NCBI GenBank assembly: GCA_013397935.1
Contig: VZRN01000631.1
Location: forward strand, 2,814,374 to 2,878,373
Origin: Dasyornis broadbenti
Taxonomy: Eukaryota > Chordata > Aves > Passeriformes > Dasyornithidae
Length of the DNA: 64,000 bases
Direction of reading: 5' to 3'
In this document: positions 44,701 to 55,900 of the stretch, one piece after another
Numbering within the stretch: the stretch's first letter is position 1
Layout: the number at the start of each line of letters is the position of its first letter
Notes under the pieces: generated by a model
Database searches by the model: none
What the model saw: only the letters and a program-made list of their open reading frames with translations
What the model was told of the DNA's origin: nothing
Position numbers and translations under genes: made by a program

Positions 44701-45243
44701 GTATTTTAAAAGAAGTTCAGAGCTGGAGTATTAGAGAAAAATTATTCAAACCCAGAGTCATTCAAGTACTGATACATTATGTTATTGAAAGGAAAGAATG
44801 CAAGTACTCTCTTGTAAACTGAAGGCAAGCAATCCTTTATCTGAGCAGTAGTTTTGGCATTGACAGTGTCAGCCCTAGCTTTGAAATTTACCTTGGGATA
44901 ATTAGTGATATGCTAGGAAATGCTAGATTTATGCAGCTCTTGTCCAATCCTGCATTGATTCCTTAAGAAACTTGCAGTGGCTGTTGTCAAAATATTATGA
45001 TGGGCAGCCCGACTTTCCACATCTAGTATGTGTTTTGGTGATGTCAAGCAGACTTGATTGTGGAAATACTGCCTAAATTGAGCTGGGTTTTTTGTTTTGT
45101 TTTGTTGGGTTTTTCCTTAATTAAGAGAGGAACTTCAGTATAAAGAAAAAAACCACAGTCTTCCCAGAACTGTAACGTCTTGGAGTCAAAGACAATTCAC
45201 AATACTGAGTTGAAATAGGACTCTGAAATAAGACTGCTACCTC

Positions 45244-45263
45244 TTTTTTTTTTTTTTTTTTTT
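45244..45263. repeat. Poly-T run (20)
   Basis: An uninterrupted run of 20 T is followed by further T-rich sequence. It may be the tail of an old minus-strand retroposon, but no adjacent element is recognised. Confidence 0.85.
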
Positions 45264-47846
45264 AATTTTTTTTTAATTTAAACTCCAGTGAGTGGCACAG
45301 ATGCTTTGAAATTGCTTTGTGAATGTTTTTTTCCGTAGTACTATGTAACTTGCCTTTCCCTGGAGAGGGAGGGCTGCAATATCTTGGCTGCTGAGAATCC
45401 CAAGATAACAGAAGCATTAGGAGGCGCAGTGTAAAGATCTCACAGATCTTTTCATAGTCTCTGTGTGTCTGCCATGGAACCAGTGCTGATGAATGCTGCA
45501 GGACCCAGGCTCAGCCCTGCTGTACTGCCAGGAAATGCAGTAGCCTGGACATCCCATCCCAGTGGCCATGAGCAGCTTTGTGCATTCCTGCCGTGCCGTG
45601 CTGGGCTCAGGGAGCCCTCTCAGAAGCTGCAGGTGTGAAAAGGACAATGCGGAGACTCCTGGTGAGTCTTCTTGGGCCAGCAGAGCCAGAGCAAGATGCC
45701 GTTTGGCCCAGTTTATGCCAGTCACAGCCAGATACTCCACAAGCTGGTCTTACCCCATTCCCTACTGGTGTGTGACCAGAAAGGCCACGTGTGCACCACA
45801 CGGTGTTTAACTGACAGAAGTGCATTTTGCTCCTTGAACCTTTAATGGGAGTCTTCTACTTTCTGTATCCTTGCTGCTCTGTGTTGCTTGGGATACTGCT
45901 TGTTCCTCAGTCATTGGCATAACCCGACCTGAACTACGTATTTCACATTCCCATCTCATCCAGGCCAGATTTCCACTGTTAGGCATCCATGGGTTCAGTA
46001 TTGGTGAGCTTTAAGCTGTGGCTCACTGAGTGGGAACAGTGTGAGTTTACACGGTGTAGTAATATAGGCCTGGCTGTGTGTGGAAGGTGCAGTGCTGCTG
46101 CTGGACCTGGCCTGGCTCATGCAGCCGCACAGCTGTTTTGCATTTGAGATGCTGTATCGAAGAGTTTATTTAGATTGTAGTTCCCTGGGGTCATTCTGGG
46201 TGGAACCAGCTCCAGTGTGCTGGGTAAATCTGGGTATCATCTTAAAACTGGCATTTGACTGCATTTAAAACAACGTGGAACTGTTCTTGGAAGGAGTTGC
46301 TGGGGCAAGTTCTCTTGGGGAAGGTGGAAGTCATAAGATGCTCTTAAGGACAATTGTTGGCTTAGGTAGACTTCTGTGGCCATTCTAAAGGGGGCATTTT
46401 AACCCAAAGCAAACATGGCCTAGCAGGATGAAACTTTCAGGGTGGCAACACTCCTGCAAGATGCCAATTCATAAATTTCATACAGCTTCCCAGAGCCAGC
46501 TGCTGCTGTTTTACTGCAGACTGCGTTAACTTATTAGGATTAAAGGAGAACAGGTGTTTGCTGGAGAAGATAAGGGAGATGGGATGGGAAGGGAAATGTA
46601 GAGATTGAAAGAGAGAACTTGTTGGTGTTTGCAGAGAAACAGAAGGTAAAGGTGGAGGTTATGTGAGGTTGGCTGATCTGCCCTGCTCTGGTGAAGTTGT
46701 ATCTTAGAAGTGCTGTCCGGTTGATGAGCATACCAAGGCTTGTTCTCTCTTTGACTAACTGCTGTGCTCTGGAGTACTGAATTAAAACTCATCAAGTACT
46801 TCTGATCTCATGGCGGCTGTGAGAAATAACTCAGGTGCTGAATAACCAGTAGATGATGTTGGGGACAATAGTTGTAATTGCTTTTTCCTTGCTCTTTTGA
46901 GTAGCTCCTGTATTTCCATTCTTAAAAACAGAGTATTGGTTAGGCTTGCAAACCTTTGTCACATTTGTTGAAGTTGCCTTTGTTAAAAAGTTTGTGTCTG
47001 ACACAATCACAGTTTGTTTTTTCTAAGGAAGTGAGAATCGTAAAGTTACTAATTCCTGTCTTTAAGCCATTATGTTGTCTTCAAAATATTTGTGTTTTAA
47101 TATTTATATACTTCATAGTCAAAAACTTGCGGGAAAGCAATATATTTACCAAGTGGTAATATTTATAAATACAAGAAGTATAGAGGTTGATGTAGATTTA
47201 AAATGAATTCTGGTGTGTTGTGGGATGGAAGTGGGCAGAGTTATCTGTAATGCTGTGCTCTGGTGGTGTGATGAGTATCATCAAGGTAGCATTAAAGGCA
47301 CTCAAGCATCATAACCAGGCCATTATAGAATTTTATTGCTGTAGTGCTTTGGGTTACAGATCTGATTGTTCCTGGCATTCAAACAGTGTTTCTAATACCA
47401 AAGAATTAACCTTTTGTGTTTTCTAGTACATTCTGCAGTAATGTTTCTCTTTGGTTAGCCGGTATTCTGGGATGCTTTTATGTTACGGAGACTAAAAGAA
47501 GACTTTTTTCCTCAGTGAAAGTTGTAGGGAAGTTTGGACAGTTAGACTATGGCCATTGAACTTCAAGCTGACACTGTCCTATTAAATATACCTGTCAAGG
47601 ATGACTCCATAAAGGTCAGGAAGAACTCTGGTGAATCAATTTAAGGCAATAATGAATTCTTTATAAAAGTAATTCTAATAGGTGAAAGTAGAAAGGGAAT
47701 GGGAGATGCTGAACTCTGTGGCTATCATCTTACATGCTGTTGATCCTAAGCAAAAAGAAACCTCGTACTAATCACTGAAAACATCTCAAAGCATTGAAAA
47801 AATGTGCTGGTTCTCTGTGTGAACAATGGTACTCACACAGAAGGTT

Positions 47847-47872
47847 TTATATATTATATATATGTATATATT
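47847..47872. repeat. TA-rich microsatellite
   Basis: An imperfect (TA)n tract with a single GT interruption in USP34 intron 1. It has no gene association. Confidence 0.85.
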
Positions 47873-48730
47873 TCTTTCAAGATTAGTATTATTGCTCCTA
47901 ATACTGTTTTGTTTAGCGTATGGCTCATTTCCTCTGTTTATTCTGTATCAGTGAACAATTTCTGAGAATAATGTTCATTCTGCAAGTGATCTGGTCTTTC
48001 CCATGAGAAGCTGATACCAGATGAGGCTTGGGGGAGGAGGGGGAGGGAGCACAATCCATATGCAACTGTACCTTGTCACAGTTTGGAATATGGAGAAATT
48101 AGAGCTAGAGATCTAAAAGAGTTTTAGGTTATTTACTTTTGACCATGCTATGTTGGTGAAACTAGAGAAAATATGCTTTTAAAAATGATTATTTTTGCCT
48201 GCCATTTGATTTTGTACTTGGTATGAAGAGTGACCTTTGGATATAAGATATTCCGCGCAAGTCCAGCATGATGGTTGCCCTTGAGCTCTAATTACAGTGT
48301 GTTCCTGTAGCTCGGAAGTTCTTGCTAAAAATGCACTTAGGAGCTGAGCTTCGTTTGGCCACAGTTGAAATGGTATTGCCCCGTTTGTTACAGCTGATCT
48401 GTATTTTTCTCATCGTCTGTCATTTTCTTGGTTTAGTCAATTTATTTATAGGGTTTTTTCTGAGTTTAGGAGCTCATGTTGTTTCTAGTACTGTAACACA
48501 CTTCTAGCAAATCACCCTTCTGTGAAAGATTAGGTAAATCACTCAAGTTTTCATTTAAAGCTAGCCAAGGAAAATAGGCTGGGGAAGAGAGCCTGGAGCC
48601 TGGGGAAACAGCAAGGAAATATTATTTTTTCATTTTTTTTATATGAAATGCTTTACATTTTTACTTTGACCATCGTGTGTTTTGGCTTCTCATCAGCTAC
48701 TTGAATAAACAATTATGCTTTAAGTCAGTC

Positions 48731-48733
<3 letters not shown>

Positions 48734-48771
<38 letters not shown>
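48734..48771. repeat. Poly-T run (38)
   Basis: An uninterrupted run of 38 T in USP34 intron 1. Its length may be uncertain owing to homopolymer error. Confidence 0.9.
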
Positions 48772-48776
<5 letters not shown>

Positions 48777-48949
48777 ATATCTGAAAACTTTTACACTAGA
48801 TGATGTTAAATCAGGTTAGCTGAGCAACTCACCTCTTTCTTCTGTGGTGTTACTGTGAGAAAAAGATCTCTAAACCAGCTTGTTGTGAAGACTCAGAGAA
48901 ATGAGACCTTGCAAGTATGTGGAAAGACCCCATCTTCTGCATTATATTG

Positions 48950-50060
48950 GTAGAATAGATTTAGCTGGAATTTACCTACATCCTAGTCTTCCTTCTTTCT
49001 GCTGGTTAATTCTGTCTTGGATGGATCTGTTTAAAGCCTTCAGTGTGCTGTTTTTTTGAGACTCTAATAGTAACCACATCTCAGCCCACAGATGAGCAAT
49101 ATTGGGGTGAAGTTGCTCCAGATGGGGTGGGGCAATTTTACAGCTCTGGTTACTACAAAGGTGTTTACTTCTCCCAGCTTCACATTCCTCACACTTGCCT
49201 TCCCAGCTTCCCCTGCTCTCATAGGTGTCAGCCTGAGTATTGCATGGCTTACAAAGGCAACAAGAATGTGGATAGTTTTCAGCTGGAATGGCAAGTTGGA
49301 TTTGTGCAGTTCCCAGTCTGACTCTCGAGGTTCCTGCGGGAACACTGATGGTGTTTGGAATGCATGGATATGGATGCCATTGTAGTATGGGCTTGATTGG
49401 GATATATTGTTTGGGAAATTGGATCCAGTGCAGGGTAAAGGTGTTTGTGTGCATGGAACGTGAGAGGGCAAAGGAAGGACTGGAGAATGGGAAGGTGTAA
49501 GAGGCTTTAACTGGGAAGAAAGATTTGGTAGAGCAAATTTATAGAAGGAGAAGAAAGTTGAGCCGAGAGATAGAGGAAGAGCCGAGAGATAGAGGAAGAG
49601 AGCATCTCTAACATTGCTGCCTTCTGAGTGCCTGGAGAAAGAAGCAGCCACTGCAGTCAAGAAGGAACTGAGCCTAGGACTGAAGTGCCGCTGCTGAGAC
49701 AGAACCTTATAGATCCTGGGATGCCTGGCTGGAAAGCTCTGGAGCACATACTATCAATTTTTATTGATGAGAGCGCACAGGCTGCCACTTTGATGAGGTT
49801 CTGAGGCTCTCAGAGCACACAAGGGTGGATACCTTAGTGCATCCTGTGGGAATCACTGCCTTAGGTGTGAAACTAGGGAGAACTACCAAACCAATATGCA
49901 GGACGGAAGCTTGGTGCAGTGGAAGTTTTTGGAAAAGTTTGACATGATGGTTACTGCTGGATTTGAAACAGTTGAAAGTGTGAGAAAGTGGGGAGGCAGC
50001 AGATTGAGGAGGTTCTGAGGCATGGCAGGATGCTGGAATATGGGAGAGAATAAAGGACAT
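48950..50060. other. Less AT-rich block with overlapping ORFs in USP34 intron 1
   Basis: This 1.1-kb block has few stops. It has minus-strand ORFs at 49064-49747 (227 aa) and 48972-49454 (160 aa) and shorter plus-strand ones. The translations are Ser/Pro/Leu-rich with no recognised domain. On the plus strand the block ends near GAGAATAAAGG (about 50047-50057). It may be an old inserted element or a non-coding transcript. No coding function is supported. Confidence 0.3.
49561..49598. repeat. 19-bp perfect tandem duplication
   Basis: Two identical adjacent purine-rich units (AGCCGAGAGATAGAGGAAG) lie at 49561-49579 and 49580-49598. Confidence 0.9.
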
Positions 50061-51164
50061 GCTTTATTCACAAGTGGATGAGTGGTTTAACTACTGGCCC
50101 ATTCAAGGTAGAAGAGAACTCATCTGAAAGGAGAGGCAGACATCACCATTTGGAAGTGAAATCATGTGCAGCAAGGAAGTTCTTACAGAACTGACAGAAA
50201 TCAGAAAATGCCCCGGAATGAAAATGTTCCTATTGCTTCTCTGTCTGTACTTTCTTGAATTAAAAAAAAAAAATCTTAGAAATGCTTCAGAACCAGTTGT
50301 TTCTGTACTTCAAGCTGCATGTACCCCTAAACAGAGGTACTGTTAAGTCAAGAGCATCTCCAGAGCTGATATTCAGAGTAAGAGAGGAACTCAAAAGCCT
50401 AAGATTGAAATTTTGGTTGTGAGGACATAAATTAACTGAACAAGATCAGTTCTGCTAAGGAGCAAAAAAGAGCTCAAGCTAAGGTCCAGGAGGAGAAGCC
50501 CTGCCATGTGTGTGTCACTGCCACTTTTGGTAGTGGCACAGACCTAACTCCATGCAAAACTGCAGCCTCAGTGTGGTGCCTCCTGAGTCTTTTCAAGAAC
50601 AAACCCAGTATTATTTCTAGGTACAGAAACCCAAAGGGAAGTCATGTCTGTAGCCACTGTATTAATTAGCAATGATTAATAAATAAGACCAGTAGAAGTT
50701 GGTTAGTGTGTGAGATGTAGAATGCATAAACAGGAGAATAACAGGTTTCTCCAGTTAGTGCAAATATCTCCCTATTTTTTGACCTGGGGCATAAGTTTCA
50801 GTATTTCCATAACTTCTCTATTCTGTCTTTACATGGCAATTGTAGCTTTTAAGGGCCCAGGTTGCTTAACTTTCAGTTCTTTATAATCTCAAAGAGGGAA
50901 ATTTGGGAATCATTCAAACCTTTGCAGTGAAATGGCTGCTCTGGAACTTGGAGTTACTGTCCTGCTTGTTAGAGTGTGTGTTTAATTAGGGTGATGTGAG
51001 GATGAAGGAAGTTTTAGAAATGTACATGTAAGATCCTAGAAGGTAGAATTAGGTTTGCTGCTACTAAATTGTTGTTAACAATTTTTTTCTGTCAAGTTTG
51101 AAGGAATTCATCTTAGTGAAACAGTGTTCACAAAACTGTGAGAAACAGAGGTTTTATGAACCTT

Positions 51165-51300
51165 TGATGCTGGGCAAGTTTTTTTTTTTTTTTTTTTTTT
51201 TTTTATATACTTTCTTTAGTTAAGGATGGGCAGGTTNNNNNNNNNNNNNNNNNNTTTTTTTTTAGATACTGTCTATAGCTAAGGATGGGTAAGTTTTGTG
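51165..51300. repeat. Poly-T-containing tandem repeat spanning a small assembly gap
   Basis: Two similar units flank an 18-N gap (51237-51254). Each is a T-run, then (AT/AG)ATACT(T/G)TCT(T/A)TAG, then AAGGATGGG and (C/T)A(G/A)GTT. A third, partial relative (GGGCAAGTT) precedes the first T-run (51179-51204). The gap probably hides more of the T-run or further units. Confidence 0.75.
51237..51254. other. Assembly gap (18 N)
   Basis: A short run of N between two copies of a poly-T-bearing repeat unit. The repeat is the likely cause of the gap. Confidence 0.95.
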
Positions 51301-52498
51301 GTAAGTTTAACCTAAATTGTGTGATGGAGTTCTGCATTTCTTTGGTGCTGTGCTTTGGCCTTGAGAGAGTCAACTGTCATGGTAATTTTTGGTGTTTAAA
51401 ATAAAAGGTGGTAATGAGTGATACCCATCTTTTAGTCTGCTTCTCCATCTTGTGCTTTGTCCAGTGTCGAATAGGATCTTTAAAACCTTATAGGAGTGAG
51501 ACAGAAGAGCGGTTTTTAACGTGTGGTGGTATCCTGTTCAGAGGCTGCTTTTTGTATGTTTTTGTATTTGTATGTGTGCATATGTATGAAAATGTGGAGG
51601 TATGTGCATACCTGATGTCCTTATTTCAAAGAAGTAATAAGAATTTGTTCAGTGTGATTATACTGTGAAGTGGTTTTCTTCTGAACTCTGCTTTCTGATC
51701 CATGCCCACAGACTTTCATTAGCTTTAGTTTTTGGAAACCTGTATGGATAGATCCCACAGGACCTTGCAAAGCTGAGGTTGGAGAGGAGGTTGAGGCAGA
51801 GATTCTGGAGAGGTCACTGCTGTTAGAGAACCTATCCCACAAAGTTTGCTTGTGAAGTAGATTTGTGAGCATGTAATACTTGAAATTTCGTGTGAAATGT
51901 GGAGATGAAAACTTAGTTGTGTTATAAATGCAAAGATCCACTTAAAAGGAATGCTGACCTTGATTTGTGTAGCAATTAGATAATTGTAGAAGTGTTTGGA
52001 AATTTAGGACACGGAGGAAGAGAGAATTGTGCATTGGTACTTGGGTAAAGGTGTGTGGCCAGGAGACAGAATCCAGTGCCCTGGGATATACTCAGTTGCT
52101 ACTTAAGTGCAGCTGTGGACCTACTGGTGTTGGCCTTATTTGAGTGTGGAAGCATTTTTAGAGGGAAGTGGGACATTTGATAATCCCTCAGTGAAGTGTT
52201 TGGGGTTTGAACTCAGTACAGAACTATTCTGGTTTCCTCTGTAACAAATGTGGTAAGCTTTTATCATTTTGCCAATTAGTGATTCATTATGGTTAAATGT
52301 CATGATAGATGCGCCTGTATTTGAGAGCAGTAATCGTCAGCTCAGTCTGACATACCCTTGTATGTACACAGCACATTGTTCTTGATAGTTTTATTGTGGT
52401 TTAGGTTCTGTTTGTTTGCCTGGTTTCCGAGTCTTTATCTGATCAGGAAAAGGAAGTTGAGGTCTCATGGTCATCTCAAAATGCAGACATTTAAAAAT

Positions 52499-52521
52499 CT
52501 GGGGGGAAAAAAACCCCCCAG
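52499..52521. other. Perfect G/C-stem hairpin with A7 loop
   Basis: CTGGGGGG (52499-52506) is followed by seven A and then its exact reverse complement CCCCCCAG (52514-52521). The 8-bp stem-loop lies about 370 nt upstream of USP34 exon 2. No function is known to me. Confidence 0.7.
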
Positions 52522-52889
52522 CAGAACAAAAAACCAAACCCAAGGCGTCTGGTTAATGAGTCAAGTTGTTGAAAGCTCATACTTGAAAGTGCACATCGAT
52601 CAGGAGTTCCCGGTAAAGCTTATGGGGAATATTTAATAAAAATAGGATTACAAGAAGGGTCTGTTCTCAATCATAAATTTTTGCAGCAGTATTCAAGAAA
52701 ACTGTGAACTCTGAGTTTTAAGTCACTTGCATCTAAACCTTACCTCTGTTAACCAAATGTATGTGTTTTTGCTTCAGTAAATTATTTATTTTTTTGTGCC
52801 ATCAAAGGTAACTTCTAATAAAAACAGAACAATTGCACCTGTTTTTTTTTTTTCCCCTCCTAATGTGTTTATGTTTTTGTTTTCTTTAG

Positions 52890-52977
52890 TATCAGACATT
52901 GAAGGTGGTGATGCATTGCAGCTCAGAAAGGAACATGCCCTCAAGATATTTGCTTACATCAATTCCTGGACGCAAAG
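52890..52977 (+). CDS. USP34: USP34 exon 2 (about residues 15-44)
   Basis: The exon starts TA, completing Ile15, after TTTCTTTAG, then TCA GAC ATT GAA. It ends ACG CAA AG before GTAATT. It encodes SDIEGGDALQLRKEHALKIF and INSWTQ, differing from human at only a few positions as I recall it. The preceding exon must end in phase 1 (A of Ile15). Confidence 0.96.
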
Positions 52978-55900
52978 GTAATTTTGGATTGAATTTGAAT
53001 GCTGAGGATCCTGGATCTCAAGAAAGTTTTCCCTTTTTAAAATACAGTAGAGTGATTAGAATTAGCAAATTATTAATGTGTGATAGCTGGAGAGTGAAGA
53101 CTGTTCTACTAGTTACAAAGTAAAATAAACTTGTTACCCAGTGCATTTTGGGCAGTGCATATTTTGAATATCTAGTTGGCATTCTGGATGCTGTAATAAT
53201 TGTGTAGAAAATAAATAGCTATATTGTGATGACAAACAATGTGTCTGTCTGCTTTAATATGAAGTTTTGTGACCATCTTCTGTGGATGCAGGGTAGGGTA
53301 AGAAGAACTTAAGAAAAGGTGACTGAATGGAACCATCACGTTAAATTTTTCTCCGTGTTCTAATACTCTGAGTCAAGGTGATGAAGGATTGCAGCCCACA
53401 GCTCCTAAACTGATAAAGAAAATGCTTTGCACATGGTTATCTTAAATCAGCTACGTTATTCCTTTTAATCTTGTATTTAAATTACTGTTGGGTGGAGTTA
53501 TTTCTTTAAAGTAGTGATGTCAGCTGTTCTGCTTACAGAATAGTTCATTCTTACTTCACAGCTACTTACTTTTTTCCAGCACAAGGAAATATATGGATAT
53601 TACTTTTTAGAAAGACCCTGGGGTAAGGCTGTTTGGAGTTCAGTGTTCAGCAGTAGTTACAAGAGCAAACTGAATCATAAGAAATATTAGGAAAAGCATA
53701 ATTGGAAAACATATTCAGGTATTTAGAGGACTCCAAAATAAAAAAAAAAAGAAGGAAAGTCACATTTTGGATACCTGTGAAAGTGGAAGCCTCCTCTTCC
53801 TCATTTTGCTCAAAGATTATAAGCCAAGTTCATTATCCTATGCCATGTGCTTTTAGACACAGGGAAGGGATTTCTAAATCAAAATAAACAGCAGGCACAG
53901 AAACCAGACTCCTGTCATTTCTTGACAAGTCCTAGATCCCAAGTTTGTCAGAGAACAATTGCAACCCAGTTTTCCAGGTCGTCATCTGTTCAGAGTTTTG
54001 TTCTCTTCTACAGCTTGACAAATCCAACCTGGAAAAAAAAATAAAGATTGGATAACATTTAACTCTTTATTTTCTTCTGGTTTCCTTGTTACCTTCCATG
54101 TATAGTGGTTTCATACTAAAGAATCTGGAGAAGAGTCCTTAAGCTATTCAAAGCAGAGTCTAACAAAGAAGCCACAGGAAGGAGTTCTACTTGACATTTT
54201 AATTTCATGTCCTGTCTCTACTCTGCCAAATGGGCTTTTGAGGGTTCTGCTTATTTGGGTTTGATGCCTTTGTTAAGAACTACTTTTTACTTTGTTGCCT
54301 ATAGTTTAAATTTCTGCTTTCCCTCAGAAGATCACTTGGCAACTCATCCTGAATAGCATTTTTTACTTTCATCTGCACGTAGTGTTTCCATTTTAGTTTT
54401 CTTCTGGAAACTGTTACATTCAAAGAAGTAGGATGTTCATTTTTTATAGATCTTTAATTTTTGGTGGATCTCTTCTTCCTGAGAGCTCCACATTCCAACA
54501 GAGCAAGACTTAGAGATTTTGCAATTATCTGTCTTGGTAAAAAATTCTCCAGTATGTGAGAAGTATTCACCAGACTTTTCATTGTTATTGAGGATGATTT
54601 GTTACACCCAAGTGGGGCAGTAATTCATAGGCATAAGTGGTGGACATTTTGTACATAGTTTTTCCTAAGGATAAGTGCTTGAGGATACACTTCGTTTTGC
54701 CTGCAGTTTGTTGTCATTTCTTAATATGAAAATACATTTACAAGTAAATGATGAGAATGTTTTTCAAATGGGTAAAGGCACACTCACACAATATTAAAGG
54801 GATTTTTCTTCCTGCACAGATGGAACAAAAGGATTTAGATGCTTCAGTCACTGTATCTGTGCTGGAATTAGGGAGTCCTGAATGTTATCTTTTTGTCTAA
54901 CCCACTGAAATAAAATGAATACCTGTATTCAGAAAGTATGTGCTTTAAGATCTGTAGCTCAAGGGCATGTTTGTGTTCCATCAAGAGGCAGCACCCTCTA
55001 CCTGTCATAGTTCTGAGTTCTCTTGGCTTTTTGTCTTAAAAATTATAATTTATTAAGCCCAATTTCTAAATTAAATGCTGTGTTTGCAGAAGCATTTTTA
55101 ATTGCTAATGATTGATGATTTAATTTAGAAATTGGACATGCAGGTTTTTATATTATTTTTATACCTGAGAACTCTGGTTGTGGACTGGAGTCTGTTATTC
55201 TCCATCTAACAGGAGATGGAGGACATCTCTACTGCAAGACAACTCCCAGTTTATGTAGCAGTTACATTGTGTAGTAGAGTCTGAGTAAGAAAGGGCAGAG
55301 TTCATCTCCCAGAGTCTGTTACAAGCATGTACAGTTTAATTTTGTTCTTCAGTAAGGACACTGCCATGATGGCTTTCTTTTCTGTGTTCTCCAGGGTTTA
55401 GATCCTTTTACAGGAATATCCTCCAGCTTTTTTTTTCAGAATGAGGAGGGTGCTTGTTTGTGTGCAAGAAGCAGCTGTTCCCAGAGAAGAGGTTTTGGGG
55501 TATCTACCTCAGGGGGTTTATGCACCCAGATGCTATTTGGCATGCATAGTTATCCTTGCCCACAACTTGAGCTGTGTTCGAGTTTTTGAACTTGATGACT
55601 TACTTGATTTTTTAATTATATTGTCAAAGGGATGGTGTAGAGTTTTTCCCTCTTGTTCTTTGCAGTTTGCGGTGTGTCAGTAGATAATCAGGAGAATAAT
55701 CTCTGAGCCTGCCAAGTGAGGAAAGTACTGAAGATACTTGAGCTGCTTTCTCCTATATGGTTATAGGGTATCAGTGTGCATGGGATCACCATCCAAATGC
55801 AGATAAAGGAAGTGAACTTAATTTTATTTTTAATGGAGTATTTACTTTGCAGCCCAGTTGGTTTGAAAATAACAATAACGAGTTCTTACAAAGCTGGCAA

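Larger units (their letters stand above)
36241..52889 (+). other. USP34: USP34 intron 1 (about 17 kb)
   Basis: This is a long, mostly AT-rich first intron. It holds poly-T runs (38436-38451, 45244-45263, 48734-48771), a TA-rich microsatellite (47847-47872), and a less AT-rich block at about 48950-50060 with long minus-strand ORFs. It also holds a 19-bp tandem duplication (49561-49598), a poly-T tandem repeat at a small gap (about 51165-51300) and a G/C-stem hairpin (52499-52521). No other gene is recognised on either strand. Confidence 0.7.
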
